Positions 6,614 through 8,335 of a DNA stretch of 8,335 bases are shown one piece after another. The stretch is from DSAR01 sp034437315 (GTDB lineage Bacteria; Chloroflexota; Anaerolineae; B4-G1): positions 1 to 8,335 of the forward strand of contig DAOTUC010000299.1 in NCBI GenBank assembly GCA_034437315.1, read 5' to 3'. Under the pieces are notes generated by a model. It saw only the letters and a program-made list of their open reading frames with translations, searched no databases and was not told the origin of the DNA. A program made the translations under genes and the position numbers. Positions within the stretch are counted from its first letter, which is position 1, and every line of letters starts with the position of its first letter.

Positions 6614-7780
6614 CTACTCTCTCCGCCATAACTCTAAGATCAGAAGCGCAAAAAGGCCCGTCCGCAACGGTATCGTTAGATAAAGCCATTGATTCAATCC
6701 CCGCGAGAGCATCACCGGCCATTCAGCAAGGCTGATAAAACTCAAGACGAGAATAAGCAGCAGACTCCGACGCAATGGCAATACAAGTAATAATAATGGA
6801 AACAGCAACGTCTGCCACTGAGGGCTCCAGCCCTTGGACCATAACAAAAACAGGACAAAAGTCAAACAAACGAAAGAAATCATCCGCCGGGGCTGGTCGC
6901 GCAACCGCGCTCGCCAGAGTATGAGCGCGTAGACCGCGCCAAAAAGAGAGAGTTTGAGCCATTCGGGAACTACTGGCAGGTTACCAACTGGCGTCGTCGC
7001 CTTTGCCAGATCAAAATGATCAGAGGCCGGCCCCAATAGACCAGTGCGCATATTGCCATCCAAAAGCGCCCAAACGGTCTGCCAAGACGACCAACTCGTG
7101 GGCGAGCGAAACGAAGCGACAGCCACCGGCCCGCCAATCAACAACAGTGGTATAGCGATCAAACCAACGACGATGGCAACGATGAGTCCATAAGTCAACC
7201 AACGTCGCCACGGACGTGTCCGCATCACCGCCGGGAAGATGAGGAAGGGCAAAAGCTTGACCATCCCCCCCACACCCATCGCTATCGCCGACCAGTGTTC
7301 ACGCCCAATCATTAAAAGATCTAACGTGAGCAGGAAAGTGAATACCGTGATCGCATCGAAATTCCACCAGGTATAGATCAGCGGTACAAACAACACGCTA
7401 TAAACCCAACCCAACTGTTCCGCCGTCGTGTCACCGCGCAACCGCCGCGCCAGGCGCAGGAACAGGATCAGGTTGCCAGTATTAAACGCCAGCATCACCA
7501 AGCCCATCAAGTAGACGTAGACGTGATAATCACCGCCGAAAAGATGGCCTAACTGGTAAACGAGCACCGAGAGGAATGGAAAAATGGGAGGGTATTCCGA
7601 CCAATAATGGATGAAGGGAAGATAGCCTTGGTCAGAATAAGCCGCCAGTCTATAGTAGTAGATATAATCACCATATAGCGTCAGATTTTTGGCAGGCAGG
7701 GTTGCCATCAACATCAAGCGTAGAGTGATAAAAAGAAGCACGATAGGAAAAACTCGCCTTTGCCAATTATGACTCAACAT
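6614..7780 (-). CDS. GT87/Gpi18-like polyprenyl-phosphate-sugar glycosyltransferase (COG5542-like)
   Basis: This 388-residue protein has about ten membrane segments. It carries YGDYIYYYRLA (36-46), with D38 as the likely acidic residue of the first outside loop, then SEYPPIFPFL (61-70), WWNFDAITVF (138-147), GMVKLLPFLIFP (172-183) and GWSPQWQT (317-324). The YPP, FDA, K-LP and SPQ blocks resemble Gpi18/PIG-V-related and DUF2029 mannosyltransferases of bacteria. It would act at the outer face of the cytoplasmic membrane with a lipid-linked sugar; the sugar is not known. A TTG at 7783 extends the frame by one codon, but the ATG at 7780 has GAGGT seven bases before it and is preferred. It is the first gene after the terminator of the PKD gene and is followed by 177 noncoding bases, so it may be transcribed alone or read through into the next genes. 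Confidence 0.85.
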   Translation of the reverse strand: MLSHNWQRRVFPIVLLFITLRLMLMATLPAKNLTLYGDYIYYYRLAAYSDQGYLPFIHYWSEYPPIFPFLSVLVYQLGHLFGGDYHVYVYLMGLVMLAFNTGNLILFLRLARRLRGDTTAEQLGWVYSVLFVPLIYTWWNFDAITVFTFLLTLDLLMIGREHWSAIAMGVGGMVKLLPFLIFPAVMRTRPWRRWLTYGLIVAIVVGLIAIPLLLIGGPVAVASFRSPTSWSSWQTVWALLDGNMRTGLLGPASDHFDLAKATTPVGNLPVVPEWLKLSLFGAVYALILWRARLRDQPRRMISFVCLTFVLFLLWSKGWSPQWQTLLFPLLLLVLPLRRSLLLILVLSFISLAEWPVMLSRGLNQWLYLTIPLRTGLFALLILELWRRE

Positions 7781-7783
7781 CAA

Positions 7784-7913
7784 TTTAACCTCAATGCTTG
7801 TGAACCAACTACCCTGCCATAAGCAACGCCCCCTGACCGCCGCGCCATAAGGCCGCTAAGCGAAGGTCAATGTGATCAGTGCGATCAGGCCTAATGCCAT
7901 CCACCGTCTACAC
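7784..7913. other. Intergenic region expected to hold the promoter of the glycosyltransferase set
   Basis: The DNA between the PKD-gene terminator and the GT87-like gene has no ORF of note. On the minus strand TTGACC (7865-7870) and TATGGC (7844-7849) are 15 bases apart, a shorter gap than usual. A dyad TGATC-N5-GATCA occupies 7873-7887, just upstream of that -35-like box. GAGGT at 7788-7792 is the ribosome binding site of the next gene. The octamer GCCATAAG occurs twice, at 7816-7823 and 7844-7851. None of the promoter elements is convincing alone. Confidence 0.35.
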
Positions 7914-7952
7914 AAAACCCTCCCGCAAGCGATGTGCACACCTGCGGGAGGG
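7914..7952 (-). terminator. Rho-independent terminator of the PKD-domain gene
   Basis: A perfect 10-base stem is formed by CCCTCCCGCA (7918-7927) and TGCGGGAGGG (7943-7952) around a 15-base loop. On the minus strand it is followed by TTTT at 7914-7917. It starts 34 bases beyond the stop codon of the PKD gene, in the correct orientation. The T-run is short, but the GC-rich stem is strong. It separates the surface-protein gene from the glycosyltransferase genes. Confidence 0.8.
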
Positions 7953-7986
7953 CATATCCTGCTGCTATATTGCGCTCAACTTCACG

Positions 7987-8335
7987 CTAGTTATTCCGCA
8001 GGACCAACGGCAGGTAGATTCCCGTCTTGACGCCGATGTCCTGGCTAGCCATGCTCACGCCAGAGCCAGAGCAGTTAGTCGCGGTCATTCTCACCGTGTA
8101 CGTCAACGGGTCGCCATACATATATCCTACAACCCGACCCGTGTCCCCAGTGCTATCGCCAAAGTCCCACGTGTAGACGATCGGATCCGTACCGTCAGTG
8201 ACACTACCGGTAAACGTCACCGTCTGACCAACCAGCGGATCTGACGGCGCGAACGTGAAGCCTGCGCCGCTCACCGGTATACAGCCGCTGCTGACCGTCA
8301 AGACCACGCCCACGTCCACCTGCGGTCTGTCCGGA
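7987..8335 (-). CDS. Secreted PKD-domain surface protein, C-terminal part (5' end beyond window)
   Basis: The frame is open from the right edge to TAG at 7987-7989, giving 115 residues of the C-terminus; the start lies outside. A GTG at 8319 is in frame, but nothing marks it as a true start, since PDRPQ before it continues the same style of sequence. Residues about 25-102 form one PKD domain: FTFAPSDPLVGQTVTFTG (26-43), the hallmark YTWDFGD (54-60), and YTVRMTATN (79-87). C18 and C88 flank the domain and could form a disulfide. The protein ends GIYLPLVLRNN, a tail I associate with secreted Chloroflexota proteins. PKD domains are extracellular beta-sandwiches used in adhesion or as spacers, so this is probably the end of a larger surface protein with repeated domains. 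A strong terminator follows directly, so it is a separate transcription unit from the glycosyltransferases. Confidence 0.85.
   Translation of the reverse strand, partial: PDRPQVDVGVVLTVSSGCIPVSGAGFTFAPSDPLVGQTVTFTGSVTDGTDPIVYTWDFGDSTGDTGRVVGYMYGDPLTYTVRMTATNCSGSGVSMASQDIGVKTGIYLPLVLRNN

Noticed and set aside
6592..6615. Terminator after the GT87-like gene
   Set aside because: The stem has only five pairs, overlaps the stop codon and lacks an adjacent T-run, so it is too weak to call.
7879..8244. Plus-strand ORF of 121 codons
   Set aside because: It crosses the hairpin terminator and lies antisense to the well-supported PKD-domain gene; its translation has no recognisable domain.
1..8335. 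CRISPR array, tRNA, rRNA or riboswitch
   Set aside because: No regularly spaced repeats or cloverleaf-like conserved segments were seen, and the intergenic gaps are short and structureless apart from the terminator.

Overview
The window looks like bacterial chromosome, probably from the phylum Chloroflexota (Anaerolineae or Caldilineae-like). The main clue is the gene at the right edge, a PKD-domain surface protein ending in YLPLVLRNN; a C-terminal YLPLV-type motif is something I associate with secreted Chloroflexota proteins. The large set of multi-pass membrane glycosyltransferases fits that group too. This placement comes from remembered family features, not from a database search.

Everything recognisable is coded on the minus strand, so transcription runs from right to left. 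From the right: the 3' end of the PKD-domain gene (7987-8335, 5' end outside the window); a strong hairpin terminator (7914-7952); a 134-base gap that should hold the promoter of the next unit; a GT87/Gpi18-like membrane glycosyltransferase (6614-7780); a 177-base AT-rich gap with a fair sigma-70-like promoter; an AZOBR_p60025-like glycopolymer protein (5321-6436); a clear GT87/DUF2029 glycosyltransferase (4028-5263); a broken GT-C gene in two reading frames (3625-4035 and 3105-3668); a large GT-C protein of 673 residues (1100-3121); and the first 374 residues of another GT-C protein running off the left edge (1-1122).

The last four loci overlap or nearly touch, which suggests one translationally coupled operon. 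Each protein looks like a polyprenyl-phosphate-sugar-dependent GT-C enzyme or a relative: many membrane helices and an acidic motif in the first outside loop. No cytosolic GT-A or GT-B glycosyltransferase, flippase, polymerase or nucleotide-sugar enzyme is present here. The likely joint role is adding sugars, on the outer face of the membrane, to a cell-surface glycan or to secreted proteins; the actual substrate cannot be read from the sequence.

The most notable point is the broken GT-C gene. Its N-terminal and C-terminal signature motifs are both well preserved, but the middle of the protein is missing and the two ends are in different frames, with a 7-base inverted repeat at the join. No tRNA, rRNA, CRISPR array or insertion sequence was found. 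I found no convincingly new system.
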